From the NCBI GenBank assembly GCA_041563475.1, contig JBFFMY010000004.1, positions 27,628 through 91,627 on the forward strand: DNA of 64,000 nucleotides, read 5' to 3'. Positions 51,924 through 61,040 of the stretch are shown here, piece after piece (positions within the stretch are counted from its first letter, which is position 1; every line of letters begins with the position of its first letter). Both the position numbers and the translations under genes were made by a program. Under the pieces are notes generated by a model, which saw only the letters and a list, made by a program, of their open reading frames with translations, ran no database searches and was not told the DNA's origin. The DNA is from CAJXZP01 sp041563475 (GTDB taxonomy: Bacteria; Bacteroidota; Bacteroidia; Flavobacteriales_G; Salibacteraceae).

Positions 51924-52118
51924 ATGACAAATTCAATTTTTCTTTTCGGAATGCCAGGTGGCTACGAGTGGATAATTATCGGGGTAATTGTTTTATTGCT
52001 TTTTGGAGGTCGTAAATTACCCGAGCTTATGAAAGGAATGGGTAAAGGAATCAAAGAATTCAAGGACGCATCAAAATCGGATGACGAAACCAAAGAATTA
52101 GAAGACGAAAAAAAGTAA
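51924..52118 (+). CDS. tatA: Twin-arginine translocase subunit TatA/E
   Basis: A 64-residue protein with a short periplasmic N-terminus, one membrane helix (WIIIGVIVLLLFGGRKLPEL), the hinge FGGRKLPE, an amphipathic helix GKGIKEFKDA, and a charged tail. It multimerises to form the Tat pore. gatA follows after 15 bases, a gene order common in Bacteroidota. NosZ in this window uses a Sec signal, so it is not a Tat client. Confidence 0.93.
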   Translation: MTNSIFLFGMPGGYEWIIIGVIVLLLFGGRKLPELMKGMGKGIKEFKDASKSDDETKELEDEKK

Positions 52119-52133
52119 TTCCCATTATATTAT

Positions 52134-53555
52134 ATGGCAATCAATTATTCCAATTATTTGGCTTATCGTTCTGCGCTTATTAGTGGTGAAACAACCGCAG
52201 TAAATGAAGTAGAATCCTTTCTTAAGGAAATCAATAGTCAAAAACATCTGAATGCTTTTTTAGAAACTTTTGATGAAACTGCTTTAGCAGCAGCACATCT
52301 AGTGGATGAAAAAATAAAAAGCGGTACCGCAGGAAAACTTGCGGGGATGGTAATTGGTTTAAAGGATAACCTATGCTATAAAGGTCACAATGTTTCGGTT
52401 TCTTCGAAAATTCTAAGCAATTTCACTTCCTTGTTTTCAGGAACGGCCGTTGAAAGGTTACTCGCGGAAGATGCTATAATAATTGGCCGATTAAATTGTG
52501 ATGAATTCGCCATGGGTTCATCTAATGAAAAGTCAGCCTACGGACCCGTATTAAATCCATACGATAATTCACGAGTATCAGGTGGTTCATCTGGTGGATC
52601 AGCTGTTGCAGTTGCCGCCAATTTGTGTCATGCCTCTTTAGGTAGCGATACTGGAGGTTCTGTTCGTCAACCTGCTTCGTTTACTGGAACTGTAGGTTTA
52701 AAGCCTACTTATGGACGTATTTCACGTTGGGGGTTGGTTGCGTATGGTTCTTCTTTAGACCAAATTGGTCCTTTCACGAAGTCGGTAGAAGACTCTGCAC
52801 TGCTTCTTGAAGTAATGGCTGGTGCAGATGAATATGATACCACGGCATCCACGGTTGTTGTAGATACGTATTCTGAAGCTAAATCTGAAGGGAAGAAAAA
52901 AATCGCTGTTCTTCGTGACGCGTTGGAAAGTGAAGGTTTAAGTCCCGCAGTAAAAAGTAGATTTAAAGAAATAATTGAAAAATTAAAATGCCAAGGACAT
53001 AGTGTTGAGGTTGTTGATTTTAAATTATTGAAACAAATGGTGCCAACCTATTATGTTGTAAGTAATGCGGAGGCCTCCTCAAATCTTTCTCGTTTTGATG
53101 GGATTCATTATGGCTATAGAAGTTCTGAATCTACGGATATTGAATCAACATATGTGAAATCACGTACGGAAGGATTTGGAAACGAAGTAAAGCGTAGAAT
53201 AATGATGGGTACTTTTGTTTTAAGTACGGGATATTATGATGCGTATTTTGCCAAGGCTCAAAAGGTAAGAAGGTTAATTCAAGATAAAACAAAAGAGATT
53301 TTTAAAGATTTCGATTTTATTTTAACGCCAACTACACCGCATGCAGCCTTTAAATTTGGCCAAAACTCGGATAATCCGGTTGCAATGTATTTAGAAGATA
53401 TTTTCACTGTACACGCCAATCTTTCTGGGAATCCCGCAATTTCTCTGCCATTAGGAAAAAACAAGGAAGGTTTACCATTTGGAATTCAATTAACAGCACC
53501 GTTCTTTGGTGAAAAAGAGATGTTTGGTTTCGCGAGTCGAATGATGCATTTCTAA
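52134..53555 (+). CDS. gatA: Aspartyl/glutamyl-tRNA amidotransferase subunit A
   Basis: GatA is the glutaminase of GatCAB, which converts Glu-tRNA(Gln) or Asp-tRNA(Asn) to the amide form. The amidase triad is Lys77 (IGLKDNLCYKG), cis-Ser152 (SGGSSGGSA) and nucleophile Ser176 (GSDTGGSVRQPA). At 473 residues it is typical. gatB and gatC are not adjacent, which is normal for this phylum. No Tat or secretion signal is present. Confidence 0.96.
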   Translation: MAINYSNYLAYRSALISGETTAVNEVESFLKEINSQKHLNAFLETFDETALAAAHLVDEKIKSGTAGKLAGMVIGLKDNLCYKGHNVSVSSKILSNFTSLFSGTAVERLLAEDAIIIGRLNCDEFAMGSSNEKSAYGPVLNPYDNSRVSGGSSGGSAVAVAANLCHASLGSDTGGSVRQPASFTGTVGLKPTYGRISRWGLVAYGSSLDQIGPFTKSVEDSALLLEVMAGADEYDTTASTVVVDTYSEAKSEGKKKIAVLRDALESEGLSPAVKSRFKEIIEKLKCQGHSVEVVDFKLLKQMVPTYYVVSNAEASSNLSRFDGIHYGYRSSESTDIESTYVKSRTEGFGNEVKRRIMMGTFVLSTGYYDAYFAKAQKVRRLIQDKTKEIFKDFDFILTPTTPHAAFKFGQNSDNPVAMYLEDIFTVHANLSGNPAISLPLGKNKEGLPFGIQLTAPFFGEKEMFGFASRMMHF

Positions 53556-53591
53556 ATATACAATTCATCCTTTTTATTTCTTCGATAATCT

Positions 53592-53599
53592 TATTTTTG
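53592..53599 (+). promoter_or_regulatory. Possible promoter -7 box of the efflux operon
   Basis: TATTTTTG fits TAnnTTTG, 48 bp before the HlyD-family ATG. A less exact box ends at 53644, four bases before it. No operator dyad is obvious and no regulator gene is adjacent. Confidence 0.35.
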
Positions 53600-53647
53600 G
53601 TATGCTTTGTTGGCAATTGTGCGAATGAAGTTAATACACATTTGTAA

Positions 53648-54799
53648 ATGTCTGATACTGAAAATGAATCTGAAGAAATCACAGAAGTTCCCCCTTCAAA
53701 TGAAGAAGTGATTAAAGAGTCTAAAAAGGGTAAATTTAGTCCTATCAAACTTATAACGTGGACCGTTTTATTCATTTGTCTTCTAATTTTTGTCTGGTAT
53801 GTAAAAGCAGATAGACATACTCCCTATACTGATCAAGCACGTGTCCAACAACTAATCTTGCCTATAACGCCAAGAGTATCAGGATATATTACTAAGGTAA
53901 ATGTGCGTTTGCATAGCAAAGTAAGTGCGGGCGATACATTGTTTGAAATAGATAAAAGACCATTAATTGTGGCGCTTAATAAAGCTGAAGCGGATGTAGA
54001 TAATACTGCGCAGCAAATGGGTGCTGGAAGTGCGGAGGTGAAATCTGCGGCAAGTAATGTTGGAGTAGCTGAAGCTGCATTAGACCGGGCACAGAGGAAT
54101 TACAATAGGATGGAAAAAGTGTATGCGACAAATCCAGGCGCTGTTTCACAAGTAGATCGAGATAGAGTGGAAACCTCATTAGATCAGGCAGTAGAGAAAC
54201 TATCCTCCGCAAATGCCACGTTGGAGAAATCAAAAAGGACTTTAGGGATTGTTGGGCCGGAAAACCCGCAGCTTCGTGCTGCAATATCAGCACTTCAAAA
54301 GGCAGAATTGGATATTCAGTTTTCGACAATTATTGCAGAATCTGATGGGTTTATAGAGAGTTTTAATGTTGAATTAGGATACTATTGCTCCATTGGTCAA
54401 CCATTGGCCACTTTTATTTCCTATCAAGATGTTTGGGTTCAAGCCGATATGCGTGAAAATAATTTGTCATACATTAAACCAGGTGATAAAGTGGAGTTTG
54501 TGTTAGATGTTGTTCCTGGGAAAATTTTTCAAAGCTCCATTAGTAGTGTGGGATATGGAGTGAGCACGAGTAATGATGTGAATCGTGGGGGACTTCCAAT
54601 TGTTGGAAGTTCATCAAGTTGGTTACGTGAACCCCAACGATTTCCCGTGATTTTTTATATTAAGGACCCAGAACTATTGAATTATGTACGTTCAGGTGGT
54701 CAGGTTGACGTACTGGTATATACAGGTGATTCTTCTTTTTTAAATTGGGTGGGACATATTCAAATTTGGTTAGTTAGCATGCTTTCCTATGTTCGTTAG
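53648..54799 (+). CDS. HlyD/EmrA-family periplasmic adaptor subunit
   Basis: A 383-residue membrane-fusion protein. An acidic cytosolic N-terminus is followed by a membrane helix (ITWTVLFICLLIFVWYVKA, about residues 37-55). The barrel-sandwich/biotinyl-lipoyl part (ILPITPRVSGYITKVNVRLHSKVSAGDTLFEID) comes next. A coiled-coil hairpin (about 110-220) and the second lipoyl half (SDGFIESFNVELGYYCSIGQPL) follow. It links an inner-membrane pump to an outer-membrane channel. The next gene overlaps it by 11 bases and encodes the membrane partner, so this is a three-gene efflux operon. Confidence 0.9.
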   Translation: MSDTENESEEITEVPPSNEEVIKESKKGKFSPIKLITWTVLFICLLIFVWYVKADRHTPYTDQARVQQLILPITPRVSGYITKVNVRLHSKVSAGDTLFEIDKRPLIVALNKAEADVDNTAQQMGAGSAEVKSAASNVGVAEAALDRAQRNYNRMEKVYATNPGAVSQVDRDRVETSLDQAVEKLSSANATLEKSKRTLGIVGPENPQLRAAISALQKAELDIQFSTIIAESDGFIESFNVELGYYCSIGQPLATFISYQDVWVQADMRENNLSYIKPGDKVEFVLDVVPGKIFQSSISSVGYGVSTSNDVNRGGLPIVGSSSSWLREPQRFPVIFYIKDPELLNYVRSGGQVDVLVYTGDSSFLNWVGHIQIWLVSMLSYVR

Positions 54800-55856
54800 G
54801 ACTTGGAGAAATAGAATTGTAAAATGGGGAATTCGAGAAACAAGAATTCTTCGTTATGCTTTGGGCAGTACATTGGCTATGGCTATTGCTTTAGGTTTTG
54901 CGTGGCCCCTTTCTTATTTAGTTCCCGTATTGATTTTAGGATTTCTGGATCCAAAATCCAAGCCACCAACAATAAAATCATCCATAACATTCATCCTAAT
55001 TTTGGATATTGCGTGCATTTTAGGAGTGGTAATTAGTCAGTATCTTTTAGATTACCCTTTAATTCATTTGACCTTAATGGGGTTGTTGTTTTTACAACTG
55101 TTTTATGCTAAAAAATCCTCTATTAATCAAGATCTAAAGACGTGGATTATGGTTGCTGGTTTGATAATACCAATTATGGGTTTAGCCTCTCAAGGATTGG
55201 ATATTATGGTGGCCATCAATATTGCTATTGGAGCGGTAATAATGGTAATTATAAATTTGTTTATTTACATGATATTACCAGAATCAGAGGTTGAAAAAAA
55301 AGAGGCTGATGCGGTTCTTCTTTCAAATGAAGTATCTCAATCAATAAGGTTTTCGGAAGCGGTAACGAGCTTAATTGTGATAATGCCAGTGGTGATATTA
55401 TTTTATTTGTTTAATTGGTATAATTATGTTTTGGTTTTAATATTTATTGCAATGCTAGGAAGTATGCCTGCTTTATCTAAGTCATTTGCTACTGGAAAGG
55501 TAATGATTATTGGAAATTTAATGGGAGGTGCCCTTGCTATAATTGTGTATGAGGTTTTGGTAATGGTTCCACATTTTTACTTTTTGATATGGATAATGTT
55601 TTTGGCAGCATTGTATTTTGGAACTGAATTATTTTCGGATAAAAAAGCGGCCCCCTTGTATGGCATGGCCTTCTCAACTTTAATTATTGTTATTGGTTCA
55701 ACTACAACTGGAACAAGTAATGCTGGAGAAAAGGTGTGGATAAGAGTGATACAAATTGCAGTGGCAGTAATATATGTGGTTTTGGCATATCGATTTTTAG
55801 ATAAATGGAAGGAAGCGAGTGGAGATAAGGAACGAGGAAAAGTTGAGGTAGCCTAA
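54789..55856 (+). CDS. DUF2955 / FUSC-like inner-membrane transporter
   Basis: A 355-residue membrane protein with about ten hydrophobic segments in two groups of five: residues 20-165 and 195-340. They flank a charged loop (LPESEVEKKEADAVLLSNEV). The layout matches DUF2955 proteins, relatives of the AaeB/FUSC aromatic-acid exporters that pair with HlyD-type adaptors. It overlaps the adaptor gene by 11 bases and its stop abuts the start of the outer-membrane subunit. Substrates are unknown. Export of aromatic acids is one possibility. Confidence 0.82.
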   Translation: MFVRTWRNRIVKWGIRETRILRYALGSTLAMAIALGFAWPLSYLVPVLILGFLDPKSKPPTIKSSITFILILDIACILGVVISQYLLDYPLIHLTLMGLLFLQLFYAKKSSINQDLKTWIMVAGLIIPIMGLASQGLDIMVAINIAIGAVIMVIINLFIYMILPESEVEKKEADAVLLSNEVSQSIRFSEAVTSLIVIMPVVILFYLFNWYNYVLVLIFIAMLGSMPALSKSFATGKVMIIGNLMGGALAIIVYEVLVMVPHFYFLIWIMFLAALYFGTELFSDKKAAPLYGMAFSTLIIVIGSTTTGTSNAGEKVWIRVIQIAVAVIYVVLAYRFLDKWKEASGDKERGKVEVA

Positions 55857-57266
55857 ATGATAATGAAAGGAAATATAGGATTTTGGTCTTTGATAGGGAT
55901 GATTATTATTATAATGAATAGTTGTCTTTTAGGTCCTGATTTTGCCCAGCCTGAATATAAAGTGGCTAATAATTACCGATTTGATACTAATTATGCTACG
56001 GATAGTATTGTTAATCTTCGATGGTGGGAGATTTTTCAAGATTCCGTTTTGGATACATTGATTGTTCAAGCGTTGGAAAATAACGTAAATTTAATGGCCA
56101 CTGCTAAACGAATAGAAGCTGCTAAAACAAATATTGGGTTTGTAAAAGCCGATCAATGGCCTGCTTTTTCATATGGGGTTGGAGTTTCAGGTTCTAGTCT
56201 CAATGAAAACATTGAGAGCGGATTTTTTGGAAATCCACAATTAGGTTGGGAAATTGGTTTTTGGGGAAAGTATAGAAGATTAACTGAATCTGCCCAAGCT
56301 GAATACTTGGCCTCTGAGTATGGGAGAAGAACGCTTCAAATTTCTCTAATTTCATCCGTATCTTCAGCCTATTTTAATTTGATTGCGGGTTATGAACAAC
56401 TAGAAGTTTCAGAAAACACATTCAAAGCGAGAGATAGTGGTCTGGTAATAATGGATGCGCGTTATAAAGGCGGGATGATTTCCTTGATGGATTATAATCA
56501 AGCCAAAATTCAGCGAGATGCGGCTGAGGCTTCCATACCAGGATTTAAAAGGGCAATTGCATTAAATGAAAATTCACTTAGTATTTTACTTGGAAAAACT
56601 CCGGATAGTGTTGTGGTAGGAGTACCATTTCATGTACAGAATATTGATATGGAAATTCCAGTAGGTTTACCTTCTACATTGTTAACTAGAAGGCCTGATA
56701 TATTGCAAGCCTCCGAAAAGTATAGGTCTTTAAATGCTCAAATTGGCGCGGCTGAAGCTGCAAGGTGGCCGTCCTTTAATATCACGGGATTATTAGGTGT
56801 TGCAAGTCCTAGTCTTTCCAATTTTAGTGGGGCAGGATTGGCATGGTCTACTAGCGCAACAATTGCAGGTCCAATTTATCAATTTGGAAAGAATAAAAAG
56901 CGTGTTGAAATTGCTACATACAACGCTCAAGCCTCATTATTAGATTATGAAGGGGTGGTTTTATTGGCCTTTAAGGAAGTAGAAGATGCCTTAGTAAAAA
57001 TTCAAACGTACAATGAACAAAGTGTTTCTTTAGAATCTAAAATGTATACTGCAGTGGAGTCAGAGACCCTGTCAAAAGTGAGATATGATCAAGGTTCTAC
57101 AACATATTTGGAAGTTTTGGAACAACAACGTCAATCTTTTTCATCCCAATTAGACTTTATTAATGTGCGATTAAATTTAGCAAATTCATATATACTTCTA
57201 TATAAAGCTTTGGGTGGCGGATGGTTGTCTCCTGAAGAAGAAGAACAATCAAAAAACGCACAATAG
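55857..57266 (+). CDS. NodT-family outer-membrane efflux lipoprotein (TolC-like)
   Basis: A 469-residue outer-membrane factor with a lipobox at about Cys23 (IIIIMNSCLLGPDFAQPEY). The mature start (GPDFAQPEYKV...RWWEIFQDSVLDTLI) is the standard NodT/OprM beginning. Two structural repeats of helices and strands follow, including RRPDILQASEKYRSLNAQIGAAEAARWPSF. It completes the tripartite pump with the HlyD and DUF2955 genes directly upstream, with zero gap to the latter. Confidence 0.92.
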   Translation: MIMKGNIGFWSLIGMIIIIMNSCLLGPDFAQPEYKVANNYRFDTNYATDSIVNLRWWEIFQDSVLDTLIVQALENNVNLMATAKRIEAAKTNIGFVKADQWPAFSYGVGVSGSSLNENIESGFFGNPQLGWEIGFWGKYRRLTESAQAEYLASEYGRRTLQISLISSVSSAYFNLIAGYEQLEVSENTFKARDSGLVIMDARYKGGMISLMDYNQAKIQRDAAEASIPGFKRAIALNENSLSILLGKTPDSVVVGVPFHVQNIDMEIPVGLPSTLLTRRPDILQASEKYRSLNAQIGAAEAARWPSFNITGLLGVASPSLSNFSGAGLAWSTSATIAGPIYQFGKNKKRVEIATYNAQASLLDYEGVVLLAFKEVEDALVKIQTYNEQSVSLESKMYTAVESETLSKVRYDQGSTTYLEVLEQQRQSFSSQLDFINVRLNLANSYILLYKALGGGWLSPEEEEQSKNAQ

Positions 57267-57315
57267 TAGTTAATCAAATGAAGGTTTTTTAATGTGATAA
57301 GCTAAAAAATATCAT

Positions 57316-57345
57316 GTTTCAACAATCCATGGTTTTCTACATTTG
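57316..57345 (+). promoter_or_regulatory. Promoter of the acyl-CoA synthetase gene
   Basis: TACATTTG (57338-57345) fits TAnnTTTG with TTTC (57316-57319) 18 bp upstream as a weak -33. The -7 box ends 15 bp before the ATG. Confidence 0.5.
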
Positions 57346-57360
57346 TCGAAAATCTAAACT

Positions 57361-59415
57361 ATGCTGCATTCTTCGTTAATAAATCCCAAAAGTATTGCTG
57401 TTATTGGCGGTTCTAATAATTCTTCTAAACCAGGAGGGAAAGTTTTAACTAACCTACTCGCTGGTAGTTTCTCTGGAGACTTGTACGTTGTTAACCCAAA
57501 GGAAAAGGAAGTTCAAGGGATAACTTGCTTTGGTTCAGTAAATGAACTACCTAAAGTTGATTTGGCTATTTTGGCTATTCCTGCGCGTTTTTGTTTGGAT
57601 GCGGTTATTAAATTATCAGAGCAAAAAAACACACGTGGTTTTATTATTATTTCAGCAGGTTTTGGTGAGTCTGATGAGCACGGTAAGCAATTGGAGACTC
57701 AAATTGCAAATCAAATCAATAAAGTTGGTGGGAGTTTAATCGGGCCAAACTGTATTGGAGTGATAAACACGAATTATCAAGGTGTTTTTACTTTACCTGT
57801 GCCACATCTTTCTAAAGAAGGGGTGGACTTAATAAGTGGTTCTGGAGCAACTGTAGTATTTATCATGGAAGCTGGAATGCAAGCTGGATTGCGATTTAAT
57901 CAGGTTTTTTCCGTTGGAAATAGTGCGCAAACAGCCGTTGAAGACGTGCTTGAACATTTAGACGAAACGTATGTGGAGGGGGAGAGTTCTCCAATAAAGT
58001 TGTTATACATTGAAAGTTTTAATAACCCCAAAAAATTCCTTAAGCATGCGTCCTCACTTATCCAAAAGGGATGTAAAATAGCGGCTATTAAGTCTGGTTA
58101 TTCAGATGCCGGAAGTAGAGCTGCGTCTTCGCATACGGGAGCGGTTGCAACAAGTGACTTTATTACTCGTGCTTTATTTAGGAAAGCAGGAATTGTGTAT
58201 TGTAGTAGTAGAAGTGAGCTAATTACAGTAGCGGGAATATTTAACTATAGAAAGCTAACCGGTAAAAATATTGCAGTTATTACTCATGCGGGTGGTTCGG
58301 CTGTAATGCTTACCGATGCATTAGAAAAAGGAGGGTTAAATGTTCCACGAATTGAAGGTCCAGACGCCAATGAATTGCTAACCTATCTACATCCTGGTTC
58401 ATCCGTTTCTAATCCGATTGACTTTTTAGCTACTGGAACCGCAGATCAACTCGGAATCATCATAGATTATTGTGAGCATAATTTTGATCAAATTGACGGA
58501 ATGGCCGTTGTTTTTGGAAGCGCGGGTTTATTTGACGTAGAAAATGTTTACAAGGTATTGCACGTAAAAATGAAGTTTTGTAAAAAACCAATTTATCCTG
58601 TTTTACCATCTTTAGTTAATGCTGAAAAGGAGATAGAATACTTTATTTCAAAAGGACGAGTTAACTTCCCAGATGAGGTAGATTTGGGTGCTGCTTTAGC
58701 CGAGGTGTACGCTACCCCTGAACCCACCCAGCTTGATGCTGAATTACCAAAATTGGATAATGACGGTATTCGAAATATTGTAAAAAAGTCAAAATCTGGA
58801 CTGTTACCACCTAAGGAAACCAATGATTTATTGAAGGCTGCAGGCATTCCCAATACCCAAGAAGTTGTTGTTGCTTCTGAAATGGAAATGGAGAAGGCTG
58901 TGGAAAAATTAGGGTTTCCCTTAGTAATGAAGGTTGTTGGTCCTATTCATAAAACGGATGTGGGGGGAGTAGTTTTGAATGTGCTTTCTATAAGTCAAGC
59001 AAAAAAAGAATTTGCTCGATTAATGAAAATTAATAACGTTACGGGTGTTTTAATGCAACCACAATTAAATGGAATCGAAATTTTTGCGGGAGCCAGGCGT
59101 GAAGGCAATTTTGGTCACGTTATTTTATGTGGATTAGGTGGGATTTATATCGAAGTGTTTAAAGATGTTCGCGCTGGGGTTTCACCCGTTGGAAAACAAG
59201 AAGCTTTAACCATGATTAGCAGATTAAAAATCAATCCAATTCTCACCGGTTACCGCGGAAAACCAGGAATAAATATTGGTTTATTTGCAGAGATAATTAC
59301 CAGAGTTTCTGCTTTGGTTGAAATAGCTCCGGAAATTGAAGAAATGGATTTAAACCCATTAATGGGATCTGGAGATCAAATTTTTGCAGTGGATGCTCGG
59401 GTCTTAATCTCGTAA
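57361..59415 (+). CDS. Acyl-CoA/acetyl-CoA synthetase, ADP-forming (alpha-beta fusion)
   Basis: A 684-residue fused enzyme that interconverts acyl-CoA, ADP and phosphate with acid, CoA and ATP. The N-terminal CoA-binding domain has IAVIGGSNNSSKPGGKVL, and the succinyl-CoA-ligase-like part has the phospho-His site SSHTGAVATSD. The C-terminal ATP-grasp (about residues 465-684) has LGFPLVMKVVGPIHKTDVGGVV and EMDLNPLM. Alpha and beta parts are in one chain, as in many archaeal and some bacterial members. It can harvest ATP from acetyl- or aryl-CoA, which fits fermentative or anaerobic energy use. Substrate is not defined. Its end overlaps the convergent hydrolase gene by 12 bases. Confidence 0.9.
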   Translation: MLHSSLINPKSIAVIGGSNNSSKPGGKVLTNLLAGSFSGDLYVVNPKEKEVQGITCFGSVNELPKVDLAILAIPARFCLDAVIKLSEQKNTRGFIIISAGFGESDEHGKQLETQIANQINKVGGSLIGPNCIGVINTNYQGVFTLPVPHLSKEGVDLISGSGATVVFIMEAGMQAGLRFNQVFSVGNSAQTAVEDVLEHLDETYVEGESSPIKLLYIESFNNPKKFLKHASSLIQKGCKIAAIKSGYSDAGSRAASSHTGAVATSDFITRALFRKAGIVYCSSRSELITVAGIFNYRKLTGKNIAVITHAGGSAVMLTDALEKGGLNVPRIEGPDANELLTYLHPGSSVSNPIDFLATGTADQLGIIIDYCEHNFDQIDGMAVVFGSAGLFDVENVYKVLHVKMKFCKKPIYPVLPSLVNAEKEIEYFISKGRVNFPDEVDLGAALAEVYATPEPTQLDAELPKLDNDGIRNIVKKSKSGLLPPKETNDLLKAAGIPNTQEVVVASEMEMEKAVEKLGFPLVMKVVGPIHKTDVGGVVLNVLSISQAKKEFARLMKINNVTGVLMQPQLNGIEIFAGARREGNFGHVILCGLGGIYIEVFKDVRAGVSPVGKQEALTMISRLKINPILTGYRGKPGINIGLFAEIITRVSALVEIAPEIEEMDLNPLMGSGDQIFAVDARVLIS

Positions 59416-60165
59416 AAAATCATCAACCATTTCATAAAAAAATTCAGGATTTTCTGCGTGCAACCAATGACCTGCGTTTGGAACGGTTTCTACTTTGGAA
59501 TCGGTGAAAATTGCTTTAATAGTAGGAACATCTTCATCTAGGATGTAGTTTGAATTAGCTCCTCGAATAAATAGAGTGGGCTTTTCAAAAGCATGATCCA
59601 GAAATTCTTCTCCAACATTTTCAATATTTTCGGTTATAGCCTTCAGATTAAATCGCCAATCTAATTCGCCTTTTTGTTTCCAATACAAATTCTTTAGAAA
59701 AAATTGAATAGTGTGTTCCTCACGAATATGTTTTTTGAGATAAAACTGAACTTCTTTTCGAGATTTCACTTTTTGAATAGGTACGCTATTTAACCCGTCT
59801 AAAATTTGTTGGTGATGTACGGGATATTTTTTTGGCCCGATATCAGCAACAACAAGTTTGTGCATTAACTGCGGGTAGGTTTGAGCAAATTTCATGGCTA
59901 TTTTCCCTCCCATGGAGTGTCCAATAATGTTTATGTCCTCCAGAAATAAATCATCAGTTAATTCCTCCAAATCATTCATCATGACTTGATAATTGAACTC
60001 AGAACTTCGAGGAGAATGACCATGGTTTCGCATATCAACTAAAACAACCATGTGTTTTTCCGCCCACTTTTTCCCCAAGGTTTGCCAATTATCTAGCATT
60101 CCAAAAAGTCCATGAACAATAATTAGAGGTTGACCCTCACCCAGAATTTTATAATTTAATTTCAT
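59404..60165 (-). CDS. Alpha/beta hydrolase (YbfF-like esterase)
   Basis: A 253-residue cytosolic alpha/beta-hydrolase. The oxyanion region is IIVHGLFGMLDNW, the DMRNHGHSPRS loop is typical of the YbfF branch, the nucleophile elbow is GHSMGG, and the catalytic His is in PNAGHWLHAENPE. Members cleave short acyl esters or acyl-CoA and have no fixed pathway. It follows pdxJ by nine bases on the same strand, so the two are likely co-transcribed. Confidence 0.9.
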   Translation of the reverse strand: MKLNYKILGEGQPLIIVHGLFGMLDNWQTLGKKWAEKHMVVLVDMRNHGHSPRSSEFNYQVMMNDLEELTDDLFLEDINIIGHSMGGKIAMKFAQTYPQLMHKLVVADIGPKKYPVHHQQILDGLNSVPIQKVKSRKEVQFYLKKHIREEHTIQFFLKNLYWKQKGELDWRFNLKAITENIENVGEEFLDHAFEKPTLFIRGANSNYILDEDVPTIKAIFTDSKVETVPNAGHWLHAENPEFFYEMVDDFLRD

Positions 60166-60174
60166 ATTTCCAGG

Positions 60175-60897
60175 TTATTCTGGAGTTCTTAATTCTCTTA
60201 AATATAAAGCTATGGTATTTTCTAAACCAAAATACAATGCATCCGAAATTAAAGCGTGACCAATCGAAACTTCAAGTAAATTAGGTATGCTTTGAGCAAA
60301 AAAATTAAGGTTTTCTAAATTCAAATCATGTCCAGCATTTAAGCCTAATTCTAAATCTTGAGCAATTTTAGCTGCCATTATAAACGGAGAAATGGCCTTA
60401 TCGGGGTCTTTTGCATAAAAATCTGCATATGACTCGGTATACAATTCAATCCGATCGGTCCCTATTATTTTGGCATGTTCAATCATCACGGGATTAGCAT
60501 CAATGAAAATGGATGTCCGTATTCCATTAGCTTGAAACTTTTGTATAATGGGAATAAGAAAATCTTTATTTCTTATAGTGTCCCAACCCGCATTAGAGGT
60601 GATAACATTAGGTCCATCGGGCACTAGGGTAACTTGTGCGGGCTTGTGTTTTAAAACCATATCTATGAAACTGTTGCTTGGATAACCCTCAATATTGAAC
60701 TCGGTTTGTACCTTTTTAGACAGTTCCTCCACGTCAGAAAAACGAATATGACGTTCGTCCGGTCTGGGGTGAACGGTGATTCCTTGCGCTCCAAATCTCT
60801 CGCAATCTAAAGCTACTTTCAAAACATTTGGAGTGTTTCCTCCACGGGCATTTCTAATCGTAGCAACTTTATTTATGTTGACACTTAATTGAGTCAT
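60175..60897 (-). CDS. pdxJ: Pyridoxine 5'-phosphate synthase
   Basis: PdxJ condenses 1-deoxyxylulose-5-phosphate and 3-amino-2-oxopropyl phosphate to form pyridoxine phosphate in the DXP-dependent B6 pathway. The 240-residue protein has LSVNINKVATIRNARGG, ITVHPRPDERHIR, VTLVPDGPNVITSNAGWD and LNAGHDLNLENL. It is divergent from the CBS-domain gene, with a 143-bp gap, and nadK lies nearby, a neighbourhood that recurs in Bacteroidota. Confidence 0.96.
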   Translation of the reverse strand: MTQLSVNINKVATIRNARGGNTPNVLKVALDCERFGAQGITVHPRPDERHIRFSDVEELSKKVQTEFNIEGYPSNSFIDMVLKHKPAQVTLVPDGPNVITSNAGWDTIRNKDFLIPIIQKFQANGIRTSIFIDANPVMIEHAKIIGTDRIELYTESYADFYAKDPDKAISPFIMAAKIAQDLELGLNAGHDLNLENLNFFAQSIPNLLEVSIGHALISDALYFGLENTIALYLRELRTPE

Positions 60898-60922
60898 AAT
60901 TTTCTATTTTTGAACCGAATTG

Positions 60923-60930
60923 CAAAGATA
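60923..60930 (-). promoter_or_regulatory. Promoter -7 box of pdxJ
   Basis: On the minus strand TATCTTTG fits TAnnTTTG, 25 bp before the pdxJ ATG at 60897. No good -33 is seen. Confidence 0.5.
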
Positions 60931-61040
60931 GTTTGTTGATGTTGGTTGTGCTCATGGTAAGCGTGAAATTGTGATACTTTCGTGGCAAACGAGACTAATT
61001 AGGTTCGTACATTTACGTAAATTCTAAGAACAAAGTAGTA

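Noticed and set aside
53404..53775. Minus-strand frame of 123 codons spanning the end of gatA and start of the efflux operon
   Set aside because: It crosses two well-supported genes and the intergenic promoter area and shows no domain.
53976..54329. Minus-strand frame of 117 codons opposite the HlyD-type adaptor
   Set aside because: It is an antisense shadow of the coiled-coil repeats, with no recognisable protein.
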